50,261 nucleotides of DNA from a virus (IMGVR_UViG_3300045775_000006:1-50261); one strand, 5' to 3'; shown: positions 10,501-17,120, counted from the first letter of the stretch. Numbers and translations are program-made. The notes: generated by a model not told the origin, from the sequence alone.

Positions 10501-11073
10501 AAGCAGAAGTATGGCGTGGGCCTGCCGCTGATGAACGTACATCGCCAGGGCACACAGGATGTCCTTGAGGGTGGCATCAACCCGCGCGACAGGCTGCTTG
10601 CTGGCGACCAGAAGGGCACGCCTCCAATCAACCCGAAGATCCCGACGTATGGATCGCAGCAGGCTGGTGACTTCGCGCACAGCACAGTGCTGGATACGCA
10701 CGAGGCGCAGGGGCAGACGCTCGCGAGCCCATTCCATCCGTACTTCGCCGAGCAGGGTGGATTCAAGCCAGCCGAGTACGGCCCAGCTGAGCAGAACATG
10801 CTTAGCATCGCCAACGAGATGGGGATCGCTGGCGGTCAAGCGCAGGCTGGTCGCTGGTTCGGTGGCGGTGAGCTGACCGGTCTACTCAGTCCGCGCGGCG
10901 ACGCGCTAGACATGCTGGAGCGCCAGAGCGCTTATTCGCTGGGGAAAGCAGGCATGCCGGTTACCCCGCAGGCCGTGCGCTCCCACATCCTCAATCAGAT
11001 CCGAGGCACCCATGAGGTACCGGTGCTGCCGTGGTACCGCAAGAGCGACATGCCGGACTTCAGAACTCGATGA
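7585..11073 (+). CDS. Large polyvalent-type protein with GNAT-like and repeated domains
   Basis: This 1162-residue protein contains several modules. About residues 225-310 resemble a GNAT N-acetyltransferase core (VDPAYRGQGIGPKMLR at about 252). About 412-484 and 698-771 are two copies of one domain: both have HDF/HDIQNFM-type starts, an 'H(V/H)EPDF' core and end in 'IPTTP'. About 485-610 contain HYSNL...LDPAFYGTGMKGAEAKR, a signature I know from large polyvalent proteins of phages and mobile elements. The C-terminal 350 residues are unrecognised. It is probably carried in the virion and delivered with DNA, where the domains may act on host targets (inference). Its 3' end overlaps the convergent gene by 14 nt. 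Confidence 0.75.
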   Translation: MANLPRLDTDQMIADAHGLGEVARHLAKTLGVQALSGIKGLSVLPQGMDAAADAVRKYQEQYSPSMDLSPEGQQYIQHTVAPLYNGVKGSAAGKFASGLSSDYGQGVQQFSDLAGKYLGPQAAGAVGATGDVLPYLMTPEGMLGKDAVATAAKSAPELARAYDGSSLHSLANEGYAAKQRQGAAISVNKATDVGHPTAGLIGFHPDALVIDAHDPSDMSHVGRMVAEPSEDGSMLVGRGGGNGMGFGTDGIVDPAYRGQGIGPKMLRSGVDHAHSNGMDWGSDTQLSPGGVAMYMKLQEQGYPMEFNPTASITDDHYLKSGDGKPVLTVPKPTDPDTADLNEPTTFDPNSYIGSQAHAEGGLIGDELAKLVSHIAEKGGITKDMKTGAMPTSGYAVSVQKGLETKTPGQPTGHDIQNFMQTNQGPLSQPNEHFGVWKNPETGEHFMDVSHVEPDFATAVQKAKANNQLAIYDLGTGETIPTTPDYMHFEHYSNLNTPTANLDPAFYGTGMKGAEAKRGGTKVVSLYPAGATPEDELANKTKYRVTVPASSMYDMSNDPQGLRVNAPSYSDAEDAVKDAGYAGYHTPDHANPLMQGQARMFGPTPAVRVGPGAAEAAPADEDLSQGFAEGGEVAPALDDLGALVAKYADGAPNTHAAQLASTAADTGSVTYNPTSGEVHNSGYLVPSEPSRSVALGGPPDADEVHDFMLQNHEAFQSDPKAVLHVETGDDGSSYMHVAHHEPDFESAMQAAQSFDSPGVQELHTGTQIPTTPAAPAVSKGKQAAVIDVPYLSKTYGALEPQTPGGSMQTNMRNTPEAVQSRVDNARAFLAQPTEPWTPQTYAFDRSPIQDALQGWPGVEQSQFPRYQPTSRTDLSHLETLTTPENRDLIKQQIARGLPLGGETFYASLYPVAVEAEAAGIPRDQITRWIQGVAPGSARNSIYNQNAVGNMLHQMNARGIPLTPENVQAEMDAFKQKYGVGLPLMNVHRQGTQDVLEGGINPRDRLLAGDQKGTPPINPKIPTYGSQQAGDFAHSTVLDTHEAQGQTLASPFHPYFAEQGGFKPAEYGPAEQNMLSIANEMGIAGGQAQAGRWFGGGELTGLLSPRGDALDMLERQSAYSLGKAGMPVTPQAVRSHILNQIRGTHEVPVLPWYRKSDMPDFRTR

Positions 11074-11233
11074 TGTAGGAGCCGACAGGGTGCTGGCCCA
11101 CAGGGTCGCGCCCGTACGTCTGCAAGAACAGCGCGACGTACTCCTCGACTATCCCCCGCAGCTCATCTGTGAGCGGTAGCTCAAGATCGGTGTTGGCGTC
11201 GTATACCTGGTATTTCACTTTGTCGCGTTTCAC
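11060..11233 (-). CDS. Small hypothetical protein (57 aa)
   Basis: GTG start at 11233 in a GTGA overlap with the stop of the upstream gene (11230-11232), which argues for translational coupling. The protein is acidic, starts VKRDKVKYQVYDANTDLEL and has high third-position GC like its neighbours. It is the last gene of the leftward block, and its 3' end overlaps the convergent 1162-residue gene. Function unknown. Confidence 0.65.
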   Translation of the reverse strand: MKRDKVKYQVYDANTDLELPLTDELRGIVEEYVALFLQTYGRDPVGQHPVGSYIIEF

Positions 11234-11529
11234 GTGGGCGTCTTCGAGAACGGGACCTCGATCAGCGCTGGCTCTTCGAGCGGCGGTGCATCCGGCGACA
11301 CGTACTTAAACTCGTACTCCTGGGTCGACTTGTTGAACGAGATGTCGATGCTCGATCCCTGAGGGAGCGCGGTCAGCTCCGGGATCGACACGGTGAAGAT
11401 CTTGTCCGGCTGGTTGAACGCGATCAGCGACAGCATCAGCCGCATGTCGTCCGCAGCCTTCTCGGCCGCCGCGAGCATCGTCATCAGCTCGGTCGCGGTC
11501 GCGTTCTTCGTCCTGGGCTTCATGGCCAT
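11230..11529 (-). CDS. Hypothetical protein (99 aa)
   Basis: A 99-residue protein starting MAMKPRTKNATATELMTML, with a helical N-terminal half and a beta-rich C-terminal half (FTVSIPEL, IDISFNK, YEFKYV). The start directly follows the TAA of the small zinc-motif ORF, and its stop overlaps the next GTG. No family recognised. It belongs to the leftward early-type operon. Confidence 0.7.
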   Translation of the reverse strand: MAMKPRTKNATATELMTMLAAAEKAADDMRLMLSLIAFNQPDKIFTVSIPELTALPQGSSIDISFNKSTQEYEFKYVSPDAPPLEEPALIEVPFSKTPT

Positions 11530-11897
11530 TTACTCACTCTCCTCCACTGTTGGATCTTCGTCCAGAAACCACATACCGCACGTAGAGCACTGGACCATGC
11601 CGTTGTCGTCTGTGCCGCCAAGGGTGAAGCGGCGGCACGGCGAGCTGCACGCATCGTCTCTAAATGCTGCCAGCCTCTTGAGTTGTTGCACTCGAAACAG
11701 GCAGCTACTCTCGTCCCAGAGAGGAACGGCTGGCGCGCAGCCGTCCCCCTCATGTTGAGATGCTCCGTTGTAAGCCGCCGTTTGCTCGGCGAATTCACCG
11801 GCTCCATCTTCTGCTTGCAGTAATAGCACATCCACCCCTGAGACTCCGCGAGCCTAAGCCGCTGTCTTGCGAATTGTCGCCGTTTTTTGCCGGGCAT
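11520..11897 (-). CDS. HNH endonuclease
   Basis: About 125 residues from an ATG at 11897 preceded by CGGAG. It has the zinc/HNH layout: CYYC, then TTEH (catalytic His), then ACFECNN, as in small free-standing phage HNH proteins of the 'ARQRLRLAESQGWMC' type. These nick or cut DNA and often flank packaging or replication genes. The section after CNNSRG shows poorer codon use, and another frame looks more coding there (11530-11691). The true C-terminus may therefore be shorter or frame-shifted. Confidence 0.65.
   Translation of the reverse strand: MPGKKRRQFARQRLRLAESQGWMCYYCKQKMEPVNSPSKRRLTTEHLNMRGTAARQPFLSGTRVAACFECNNSRGWQHLETMRAARRAAASPLAAQTTTAWSSALRAVCGFWTKIQQWRRVSKWP
11530..11691 (-). CDS. 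Small Cys-containing protein overlapping HNH gene
   Basis: The frame ends in TAA immediately before the ATG at 11529. Its C-terminus carries VQCSTCGMWFLDEDPTVEE, a zinc-knuckle-like CxxC followed by an acidic tail, and another Cys pair lies upstream (ACSSPC). Third codon positions here are visibly richer in G/C than in the overlapping HNH frame, which favours coding in this frame. The GTG start at 11691 is a guess; the ATG at about 11598 or a frameshift from the HNH gene are alternatives. Confidence 0.45.
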   Translation of the reverse strand: MQQLKRLAAFRDDACSSPCRRFTLGGTDDNGMVQCSTCGMWFLDEDPTVEESE

Positions 11898-12051
11898 TGA
11901 TCGGCTCCGCAAGTAGGTACCGCTTCCCCAGCCACGACAGCGCCTTGGTGCGCGCAACCGCGTACGTGTCATCATCCCAGAGGCGTGTAAACGCTGGCTT
12001 CATGTGCTGCGGCCAGATCGCGGCCGCCGTGATTCGATCTTGCTCATTCAT
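11854..12051 (-). CDS. Hypothetical protein (65 aa)
   Basis: A 65-residue mostly helical protein (MNEQDRITAAAIWPQHMKPA). The start overlaps the stop of the upstream zinc-ribbon gene, and its 3' end overlaps the HNH start by 44 nt. No motif or family recognised. It is kept because it is coupled to both neighbours and uses similar codons. Confidence 0.55.
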   Translation of the reverse strand: MNEQDRITAAAIWPQHMKPAFTRLWDDDTYAVARTKALSWLGKRYLLAEPINARQKTATIRKTAA

Positions 12052-12301
12052 ACCGCTCTCCTTTCCAGTTGCAACTCAGGTTCATGCACTTCACTCGCAA
12101 CGTCACCGGAGCAATAGATACCTGCACCCCGGTGTCGTAAAGACTGCCGCCGCAGCCAGGACAGATCAGGCCGTTAGGGAACAGCTCCGGGTGCAGCACC
12201 CTGGCGCGAACGTCAGACCAGTACTGGCGACGCTCCTCGTTCCACCTGTCCAGCTCGATCATGTCCGGGCCCGGAGGAACCCAACCAACTCGCTTACTCA
12301 C
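12044..12301 (-). CDS. Small zinc-ribbon protein
   Basis: GTG start at 12301 overlaps the upstream stop (GTGAGTAA), giving 85 residues beginning VSKRVGWVPPGPDMIEL. The C-terminal half has CPGC, then a 20-25 residue beta-type spacer, then CMNLSC: two Cys pairs expected to bind one zinc. Such small ribbons bind nucleic acid or protein partners. An internal ATG at 12261 (MIELDRWNEE) is an alternative start. Confidence 0.7.
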   Translation of the reverse strand: MSKRVGWVPPGPDMIELDRWNEERRQYWSDVRARVLHPELFPNGLICPGCGGSLYDTGVQVSIAPVTLRVKCMNLSCNWKGERYE

Positions 12302-12539
12302 TGGCGGCCACCGCGGCCGAAGCAATGCCCGTCACAGGCTTGTGCTCGTGGAGCGGGATCGCAGGGACCGGCTTCGGCGCCAGGGCCTTCTTCACGTCGC
12401 GCACCGTCGCGCTCACCGAGAAGAGCCCCTTGAACTTGGCGCGGATGAGCTTGTGCACCTCGTCGTACCGATCCTCGGGGATCGTGACGTGCTCAAGCAC
12501 GTGAGCCAGGAAGGCAGCGAATTGCTTGTGTTCACCCAT
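12294..12539 (-). CDS. Hypothetical protein (81 aa)
   Basis: Starts at the ATG at 12539, sharing one base with the upstream stop, and runs to TAA at 12294. The protein begins MGEHKQFAAFLAHVLEHVTI, is helical, and has an Ala/Pro-rich C-terminus. A longer open frame extends upstream but is antisense-like coding noise over the neighbouring gene. Function unknown. Confidence 0.65.
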   Translation of the reverse strand: MGEHKQFAAFLAHVLEHVTIPEDRYDEVHKLIRAKFKGLFSVSATVRDVKKALAPKPVPAIPLHEHKPVTGIASAAVAASE

Positions 12540-12961
12540 TAGAATTTCATCCTTAGTCCGATGGAGTAGTTGTGGGCCGCGAAGCCCGCCTCGACGCCGA
12601 TACTGACACACTCGAAGGCGTTGATCAAGGGTCGCGGCATGTTGCCGTTGACCAGCTCGCGCGTGACAGCCCAGTGCAGCAGGCCAGTCGCGGCGAAGTA
12701 CCCGATCACCTTCGCGTCGCTCGGGTGCTGGCCGAGGATGGGGTTCTCCTCGACGAGGTTCGGGTGGTTCTTGATGTCGAGCGTGGTCAGCATGTCGGCC
12801 GCTGCCGCTGCCTGGTAGACCCACTCCAGCTTCGGGGTGCTGGTGTCGGTCTCGTCGGCCTTCGCCGTGGCGCACAGGTACAGCACCAGCGCGATCACCG
12901 CGAGCAGCGTGAGTAAGCCACGAAAGTACGGGGTCATGTTATCGAGAAATTTCATTGTCAA
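12539..12961 (-). CDS. Membrane-anchored conserved phage protein
   Basis: 140 residues. A transmembrane segment or signal anchor lies at about 14-32 (RGLLTLLAVIALVLYLCAT). It is followed by a soluble or re-entrant domain with ADMLTTLDI...EENPILGQHP...GYFAATGLLHW. This 'ENPILG(Q/R)HPS' pattern is familiar from small conserved phage membrane proteins of unknown function. Weak hydrophobic segments at about 85-100 and 110-128 may also insert in the membrane. A holin-like role is possible but not shown. Confidence 0.7.
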   Translation of the reverse strand: MTMKFLDNMTPYFRGLLTLLAVIALVLYLCATAKADETDTSTPKLEWVYQAAAAADMLTTLDIKNHPNLVEENPILGQHPSDAKVIGYFAATGLLHWAVTRELVNGNMPRPLINAFECVSIGVEAGFAAHNYSIGLRMKF

Positions 12962-13175
12962 TCTCCTGCAGTTTGTCGATCATTTTGCCAAGTCGTTTCA
13001 CCCGGGCCTGCGCCTTCTCGTAGGCATGGAACGCGCGCCGCATCTTGGCGTCCGCGTCGTGCAAGTCCTCAAGGGCGTCGGCGTACTGGTTGTCCAGCTT
13101 CGCCGGGTTCTTCCGTCCGCGTACCCGAGTAATGACCTCGGGTAGTGGGATGTCGAGCCAGGTCTTCTCGGTCAT
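12939..13175 (-). CDS. Hypothetical coiled-coil protein (78 aa)
   Basis: The ATG at 13175 gives MTEKTWLDIPLPEVITRVRG, followed by a long charged helix (about 25-75) with heptad-like Leu/Ile/Ala spacing, suggesting a coiled coil. It overlaps the SprT-like gene by 4 nt (ATGA) and the membrane-protein start by 23 nt. Function unknown. Confidence 0.65.
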   Translation of the reverse strand: MTEKTWLDIPLPEVITRVRGRKNPAKLDNQYADALEDLHDADAKMRRAFHAYEKAQARVKRLGKMIDKLQEIDNEISR

Positions 13176-13750
13176 GACGGCGCCTCCATCTCGGTGCCGC
13201 AGGGGCAGACCGGGAGGCCGATGTCGATCCACTTCGCCGTGGTCCGAACCGTGTAGCCGCAGTCCGGGCAGGAGCACTTCAGCATGCGCGTACCCTGGCG
13301 GATACGGAGCGGGCTGTTGAGGTCTAGCTTGGCGTGCGGGTACGGGCCGAGGGAGTCGGACCAGTCCTTGAGGATGGGCTTCAGAGCCTCGGAGGCGACC
13401 GTGGCGGTCATCTTGCCTTCGAGCCCTGCTGCGATGGCGGCACGGCGGAAGGCGCCCTTGTGGCCACTCTTGTTGTCGTCTGCGGCGTGGATCGCCTCGT
13501 GGATCAGGACGTCGAGCACCCGGCTGGGCTCGTCGAGGACGGGCGAGATGAACATCTCGTGCGACTTGTCGCCGGAGAGGTTCGAGGGCCAGCACTGCCC
13601 GATGGCCTTGTTGGTCTTGCCACGGCCGCCGGGGAACCCGACGCTGACGCGGCAGTTGAGGGGGAGGATCATCTGAGCCCTGGTGCTCAGGTGCGCGCGG
13701 ACTTTCTCCAGCGCGGCGCTCAACCAGGCTTCGCGAGTTTCGTGCTTCAT
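13172..13750 (-). CDS. SprT-like zinc metalloprotease
   Basis: 192 residues. The catalytic HExxH lies at about 84-88 (IHEAIHAADD), with a further candidate His in SGHKGAF (about 96). The C-terminus is a zinc ribbon (CSCPDC ... CPCG, about 157-185). This is the layout of SprT/Spartan-like proteins; Spartan cleaves DNA-bound proteins at stalled forks, and phage homologues are common but uncharacterised. It is the first gene after a good leftward promoter (13786-13814), and an SD (GGAG) lies just before the ATG. Confidence 0.85.
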   Translation of the reverse strand: MKHETREAWLSAALEKVRAHLSTRAQMILPLNCRVSVGFPGGRGKTNKAIGQCWPSNLSGDKSHEMFISPVLDEPSRVLDVLIHEAIHAADDNKSGHKGAFRRAAIAAGLEGKMTATVASEALKPILKDWSDSLGPYPHAKLDLNSPLRIRQGTRMLKCSCPDCGYTVRTTAKWIDIGLPVCPCGTEMEAPS

Positions 13751-13785
13751 GTCATCTCCGTGTGTGTAAACAACCTACGGAGCGA

Positions 13786-13814
13786 ACGATACTCGCAAAG
13801 CCTGGGCCTGTCAA
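13786..13814 (-). promoter_or_regulatory. Sigma70-type promoter, leftward
   Basis: On the minus strand TTGACA (13814-13809) is followed after exactly 17 nt by TATCGT (13791-13786). Predicted transcription starts near 13779, giving a leader of about 29 nt to the SprT-like gene. It overlaps the 3' end of the upstream gene only marginally. Confidence 0.7.
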
Positions 13815-14204
13815 CTACTCGCTGGCGCCAGGTGCCAGGGGTGCGTCGTCCAGCTCCTCGTGGAGCTTCTGGGAGAGCGCCAGGGCCCTCCAGCACAGGG
13901 CGTTTGCCTCGGTCAGGATCATGGCCTTCAGGGCGTCGTAATCGACATGATCATGCTGCTCGTCGTACCGCTCCAGCTCGGCCCGAAGGTCTGCCAGATC
14001 GGTCAGGTGCCGGTCGATGCAGTCCTCGTGGTCCATGCTCTTGCCGCGGGCGTGGTGCAGCGGCTCGCCGGGGTTGTGCTTGTCGTTCCCCAGCTGCGAG
14101 TGCATCGCCACGCCAGCGAGTGCCGCCGGGAAGTACTTGCGCACGCCGCTGTACAGCGGATAGCTCTTGCGGACTGTGCTGTCCGTCGGTAGCGTCAGTT
14201 TCAC
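13815..14204 (-). CDS. dATP/dGTP diphosphohydrolase N-terminal-like protein
   Basis: The GTG start at 14204 overlaps the upstream TGA (GTGA), giving 129 residues. The segment YPLYSGVRKYFPAALAGVAMHS, the following conserved acidic/His-containing helices (MDHEDCIDRHLTDL) and the Asn/Ala helix (ILTEANALCWRALAL) match the family I know as dATP/dGTP diphosphohydrolase N-terminal (DUF5664). These all-helical proteins act on purine deoxynucleotides. The HD-domain gene two genes upstream may work on the same pools. Activity is inferred from family only. Confidence 0.65.
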   Translation of the reverse strand: MKLTLPTDSTVRKSYPLYSGVRKYFPAALAGVAMHSQLGNDKHNPGEPLHHARGKSMDHEDCIDRHLTDLADLRAELERYDEQHDHVDYDALKAMILTEANALCWRALALSQKLHEELDDAPLAPGASE

Positions 14205-14464
14205 TTTGCGTTCCTGTACTTGATCGCCATCGCCAACCATACCACGTTCCCGGCCACGATCACCAGGCCCCCGAGGAATGACAGCCATTGCGAGAGGCTG
14301 GGGTAGTACCAGAGGTTCCAGAACCCCCAGGAAGTGAAGAAGCCCGTCACCCGCCAGTCCACTCCCTTGACCTGCTTGTCCTGGCGAATCCGCTTGACGT
14401 TCTGCCATACGCAGAATCCCCCTATCAGCTCGAAGAGCCCGTTGCCGAAGTCGCCGAAGCTCAC
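14201..14464 (-). CDS. Small multi-span membrane protein, SemiSWEET-like size
   Basis: GTG start at 14464, overlapping the HD-protein stop, gives 87 residues. It has about three hydrophobic segments (6-22, 38-58, 61-82) and conserved-looking DKQVKGVDW and WNLWYYPSLSQWLSF loops. A similar family is common in phages. The size, three-span layout and the 'NVK.I..DKQVKGV' loop resemble SemiSWEET/PQ-loop transporters, but that is only a resemblance. Function unknown. Confidence 0.6.
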   Translation of the reverse strand: MSFGDFGNGLFELIGGFCVWQNVKRIRQDKQVKGVDWRVTGFFTSWGFWNLWYYPSLSQWLSFLGGLVIVAGNVVWLAMAIKYRNAK

Positions 14465-15063
14465 GGCCGCAGGCGCTCGAAGTACTCCAGGAACGTCAGC
14501 GCGGCGTCGTGCGGCTCGAACAGCGGCAGCTCGAAGTCTTCGTCCTCGACGACTTCCAGCGCCCGCTCCTTCACCCCAGGAGGCGAGACCCACTTGGCGG
14601 CCCGGCTCGGGATCAGGAAGTAAGCCTCGACGAAGAGCGCGACCCAGTCGAACTCCTTGACGATTGGGCTCATCTCGATGGGCAGCCCGAAGTGCTGGCG
14701 CAGCGGCGTCTCGATGCGCTTCTCCAGGATCTTGTAGTCCGGGAGCAGTACCTTCCAGGGCGCGGCGATGTCAGACAGGTACGCCTCGGCGGCGTCGTGC
14801 ATCAGCCCCTCGAAGGGGTTGCCCTGGCCGTATCGCTCCATCAGATCGGCGACGAGCAAGCAGTGCTCCGCAACCGAGTAGAACACGCGGGTGTGCCCAG
14901 TGTACCGGCACTGCATCGAGAGCGCGTGAGCGATGTCCTCGATGCGGAACTCCGGCTTGTTGATACGAAACTCCAGGCCGCTCGCGGTCTCGATGGACAG
15001 GTCGTCCTTCGTCGCAGAGTGGGTGGAGTACAGCTCGGCCGCGGTCTGCATGATGCTGCTCAC
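14461..15063 (-). CDS. HD-domain phosphohydrolase (YfbR/dNTPase type)
   Basis: 200 residues. The HD-superfamily metal motifs appear in order: H in FYSVAEHCLLVA, HD in GLMHDAAEAYLSD, and a distal Asp in KEFDWVALFVEA. The start of the domain (IEDIAHALSMQCRYTGHTR) is typical of the YfbR-like nucleotidase group widespread in phages. Members remove phosphate from deoxynucleotides. Together with 13815-14204 it probably adjusts the dNTP pool. It overlaps the vWA gene by 4 nt. Confidence 0.8.
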   Translation of the reverse strand: MSSIMQTAAELYSTHSATKDDLSIETASGLEFRINKPEFRIEDIAHALSMQCRYTGHTRVFYSVAEHCLLVADLMERYGQGNPFEGLMHDAAEAYLSDIAAPWKVLLPDYKILEKRIETPLRQHFGLPIEMSPIVKEFDWVALFVEAYFLIPSRAAKWVSPPGVKERALEVVEDEDFELPLFEPHDAALTFLEYFERLRP

Positions 15064-15821
15064 GTGGTTCCTACCTGCTGCTGAACGTAGGCGTCCAGGT
15101 CGTCCTTCGTAGGAGCCGCCGAGGGCGCGTTCTTGATCGCGTCCGGCACCGCCAGCGTGGCGATGTCGAGGCCAGCGGCAGACTGCGCATTCAGATCCAC
15201 CGAGGTGAACGTCTTGCCAGCGATCTGGTTGGCGTTCTGTGTGTAGATCGATCCGGCGTAGCTCGATGCAGAGGCGAACGCGCGGGTGACACCGAGGTCG
15301 TTCGGCGCGAAGCTCATGACCTTGCCAGCGTTGAATCCGAGGTGGCTGCCGACGAGCCAGGCGTCCTGGTTGGCGCCCATGAACACGAAGTCCCAGGCGT
15401 ACTCGTCGGTCTGGTTCTTGATCGACGCCTTCACATTCTCGGCGTGATAGATGCGGGAGCTGTTCTCCTCGCCGTCGGTCACGATCACCACGAGCACCTT
15501 GCCCGGGCGGGACTCCTCGGGGAGCGCACGGAAGCGGACGCCGGTCTCGGAGATGGTCTGCCCCACCGCGTCATACAGGGCTGTGCCGTTGCCGTACGCC
15601 GGGCGGTAGTTCGCCTCGTTCAGCTCCATGCCTTCGAGCTTGGTGACGTAGTTGGAGAACGTGACCAGGTTGATCCGGACGTTCTGCTTGGCTGCCTTGG
15701 CGGCCGCGAGCTGGTCCTTCACAAAGGCGTTGACGCCTTGGATCGTTTCCTTGGTCTGGGGCTGCATCGACGGCGAGGCGTCAACGATCAGCGTGATGTC
15801 AGTCAGAAGTTTGTTGGTCAC
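15060..15821 (-). CDS. von Willebrand factor A domain protein
   Basis: 253 residues. The MIDAS metal site is complete: D-x-S-x-S at 14-18 (VDASPSM), Thr80 in NGTALYD and Asp116 in VTDGEEN. The Rossmann-like fold spans about 8-175; the last 70 residues are Ala/Gln-rich and unrecognised. vWA domains bind partners through a divalent ion and are found in metal-chelatase, ribonucleoprotein and bacterial stress systems. No AAA+ partner lies beside it; neighbours are the HD phosphohydrolase and a DUF1367-like protein. Role in the phage unknown. Confidence 0.85.
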   Translation of the reverse strand: MTNKLLTDITLIVDASPSMQPQTKETIQGVNAFVKDQLAAAKAAKQNVRINLVTFSNYVTKLEGMELNEANYRPAYGNGTALYDAVGQTISETGVRFRALPEESRPGKVLVVIVTDGEENSSRIYHAENVKASIKNQTDEYAWDFVFMGANQDAWLVGSHLGFNAGKVMSFAPNDLGVTRAFASASSYAGSIYTQNANQIAGKTFTSVDLNAQSAAGLDIATLAVPDAIKNAPSAAPTKDDLDAYVQQQVGTT

Positions 15822-15831
15822 AATAATGTCC

Positions 15832-16257
15832 CTATGTGGTTGAAGAATCGAGCAGTTCGCGATCTAGGTCCATGCCCTCGAACTGGGGTAACAGCGCTGG
15901 GATCGCTAGCAGTGCTGCATCGTAAAATTTGTTGAACTCGGTCTGGTCCATCTTCTCGAACGCGATGGACATGGGCACCAGGCTGAAGCGCTCACCGTCG
16001 AGGTCGATGCGCTCGACGTAACCGGCCTGGATCGTGATCGCCTTGCGCAGCCCCTCCTCAGAGAGGTACTTCTCCTGGTTGTTGAACACCATCCGCAAGA
16101 TCCCGAAGAACTTGTTGTGGTGTGGCAGGATGCGCGCCTTCTTGAACCGGCCGAGCACGATCTCCCCGGAGCCCAGGGATTTTACGTACTCCTCGCCAGC
16201 GCCGTCGATTGGCTTCAGCGCGCCGCCGAGTGTCTTGACCAGGTAGATGTCTGTCAC
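15832..16257 (-). CDS. DUF1367-like phage protein
   Basis: 141 residues. GGALKPIDGAGEEYVKSL, followed by a strand and then NKFFGILRMVFNNQEKYLSEE, resembles DUF1367, a family found in replication/recombination regions of temperate and lytic phages. No catalytic site is known. Start ATG at 16257; the stop lies 11 nt from the vWA start. It overlaps the upstream gene by 4 nt. Confidence 0.65.
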   Translation of the reverse strand: MTDIYLVKTLGGALKPIDGAGEEYVKSLGSGEIVLGRFKKARILPHHNKFFGILRMVFNNQEKYLSEEGLRKAITIQAGYVERIDLDGERFSLVPMSIAFEKMDQTEFNKFYDAALLAIPALLPQFEGMDLDRELLDSSTT

Positions 16258-16532
16258 TTGTACCCCATCTTGCCGAGCATCCTCGCAACAAGGTTCCAGA
16301 CGTGCAAGGAGTTTCGCGCGTAGTCCTTCACCTCGGCGTGGTCCATCTTGCGGCTCTCGTGCATCACGGCCGCGGGGATCATGCTGTCCCCCTCGATCAC
16401 GCCCTTCGCGGTGCGGCCCCAGTAGTTGCCGCGGTTGCGCTCGCCGGTACCGTCGTTCGCGATGATCATGCGAGCGATCTCTGAGGTCTTGCCGGTGATC
16501 GCCGAGTGCAGATCAACCCTGATTACTAGCAC
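16254..16532 (-). CDS. Hypothetical protein (92 aa)
   Basis: 92 residues starting MLVIRVDLHSAITGKTSEIA. The 'RVDLHSA.TG...E(I/L)AR..I.NDGTG' pattern recurs in small uncharacterised phage proteins. The C-terminal half is helical. It overlaps both neighbours (20 nt and 4 nt). Function unknown. Confidence 0.65.
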   Translation of the reverse strand: MLVIRVDLHSAITGKTSEIARMIIANDGTGERNRGNYWGRTAKGVIEGDSMIPAAVMHESRKMDHAEVKDYARNSLHVWNLVARMLGKMGYK

Positions 16533-16791
16533 GGTCCCTCGCTCGGCGCATCTTGCCCGTGAAGATCAGCGGCTCGCGCACAACGTACCGGCGCTCGGAC
16601 TTGGGCTTCGCCCGCTCGATGCGCTTTAAACGGTTGCGGCCCTTGCCGACGACGTAGGTTTTGCCGTCGCCGCGTTCGAGGTAGAACTCGTACCCGACCG
16701 GCGTGGTCTTGTCGATCTTGCCGTCGACACCGAGCCCGTAGCGCGGGCGCGTGTGCAGCTCCTTCGACAGATGCAGCATTCTTTCAGCCAT
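16513..16791 (-). CDS. Hypothetical basic protein (92 aa)
   Basis: From the ATG at 16791: MAERMLHLSKELHTRPRYGL, then a GDGKTYVVGKG strand and a very basic C-terminus (KRIERAKPKSERR, RRARDRAS), which suggests nucleic-acid binding. The start shares a base with the stop of the HNH gene upstream. A longer frame upstream is ignored because it would overlap the HNH gene. Function unknown. Confidence 0.6.
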   Translation of the reverse strand: MAERMLHLSKELHTRPRYGLGVDGKIDKTTPVGYEFYLERGDGKTYVVGKGRNRLKRIERAKPKSERRYVVREPLIFTGKMRRARDRASNQG

Positions 16792-17120
16792 CAAGCAGTC
16801 TCCCATGCCCGGGCATATGTGCGTCTCTTGTGACATGTCGGGCAGACCACGTCGCAATGCTGGATCTCGCGCATGAGAGCCGCGGGATTCATTCCCTTCG
16901 TCACCAGGTCAGACACTCGGCGTCTACCGTCTGCCATACCCTCGCGGTGATCGAACTCGAAGTCATCATCGGGTGGCGCTCCGCAATCCATGCACGGCGT
17001 TGCCGACAGGATAAGCGAACGCAACTTGATCATGAAATCTCGTCTCCGCTTGGAGCGAACGCGGGCTTTCCCGCGCTGCTCCTCACGGTTTTCCTTGTAC
17101 CATTCAGCCCAATCGAACAT
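16791..17120 (-). CDS. HNH-type nuclease
   Basis: 109 residues. A basic N-terminal helix (EEQRGKARVRSKRRRDFM) precedes a zinc/HNH core: CMDCG (about 43-47), FEFDHREG (DH catalytic pair, about 54-59) and CPTCHKRRT (about 93-100). This resembles small phage HNH proteins. It lies 5 nt downstream of the SSB-like gene, consistent with a role in DNA metabolism. Confidence 0.75.
   Translation of the reverse strand: MFDWAEWYKENREEQRGKARVRSKRRRDFMIKLRSLILSATPCMDCGAPPDDDFEFDHREGMADGRRRVSDLVTKGMNPAALMREIQHCDVVCPTCHKRRTYARAWETA

Noticed and set aside
13815-15063. Complete 2-aminoadenine (Z) DNA pathway
   Set aside because: Only pool-hydrolase-like genes are present; I see no PurZ-type adenylosuccinate synthetase anywhere in the window.
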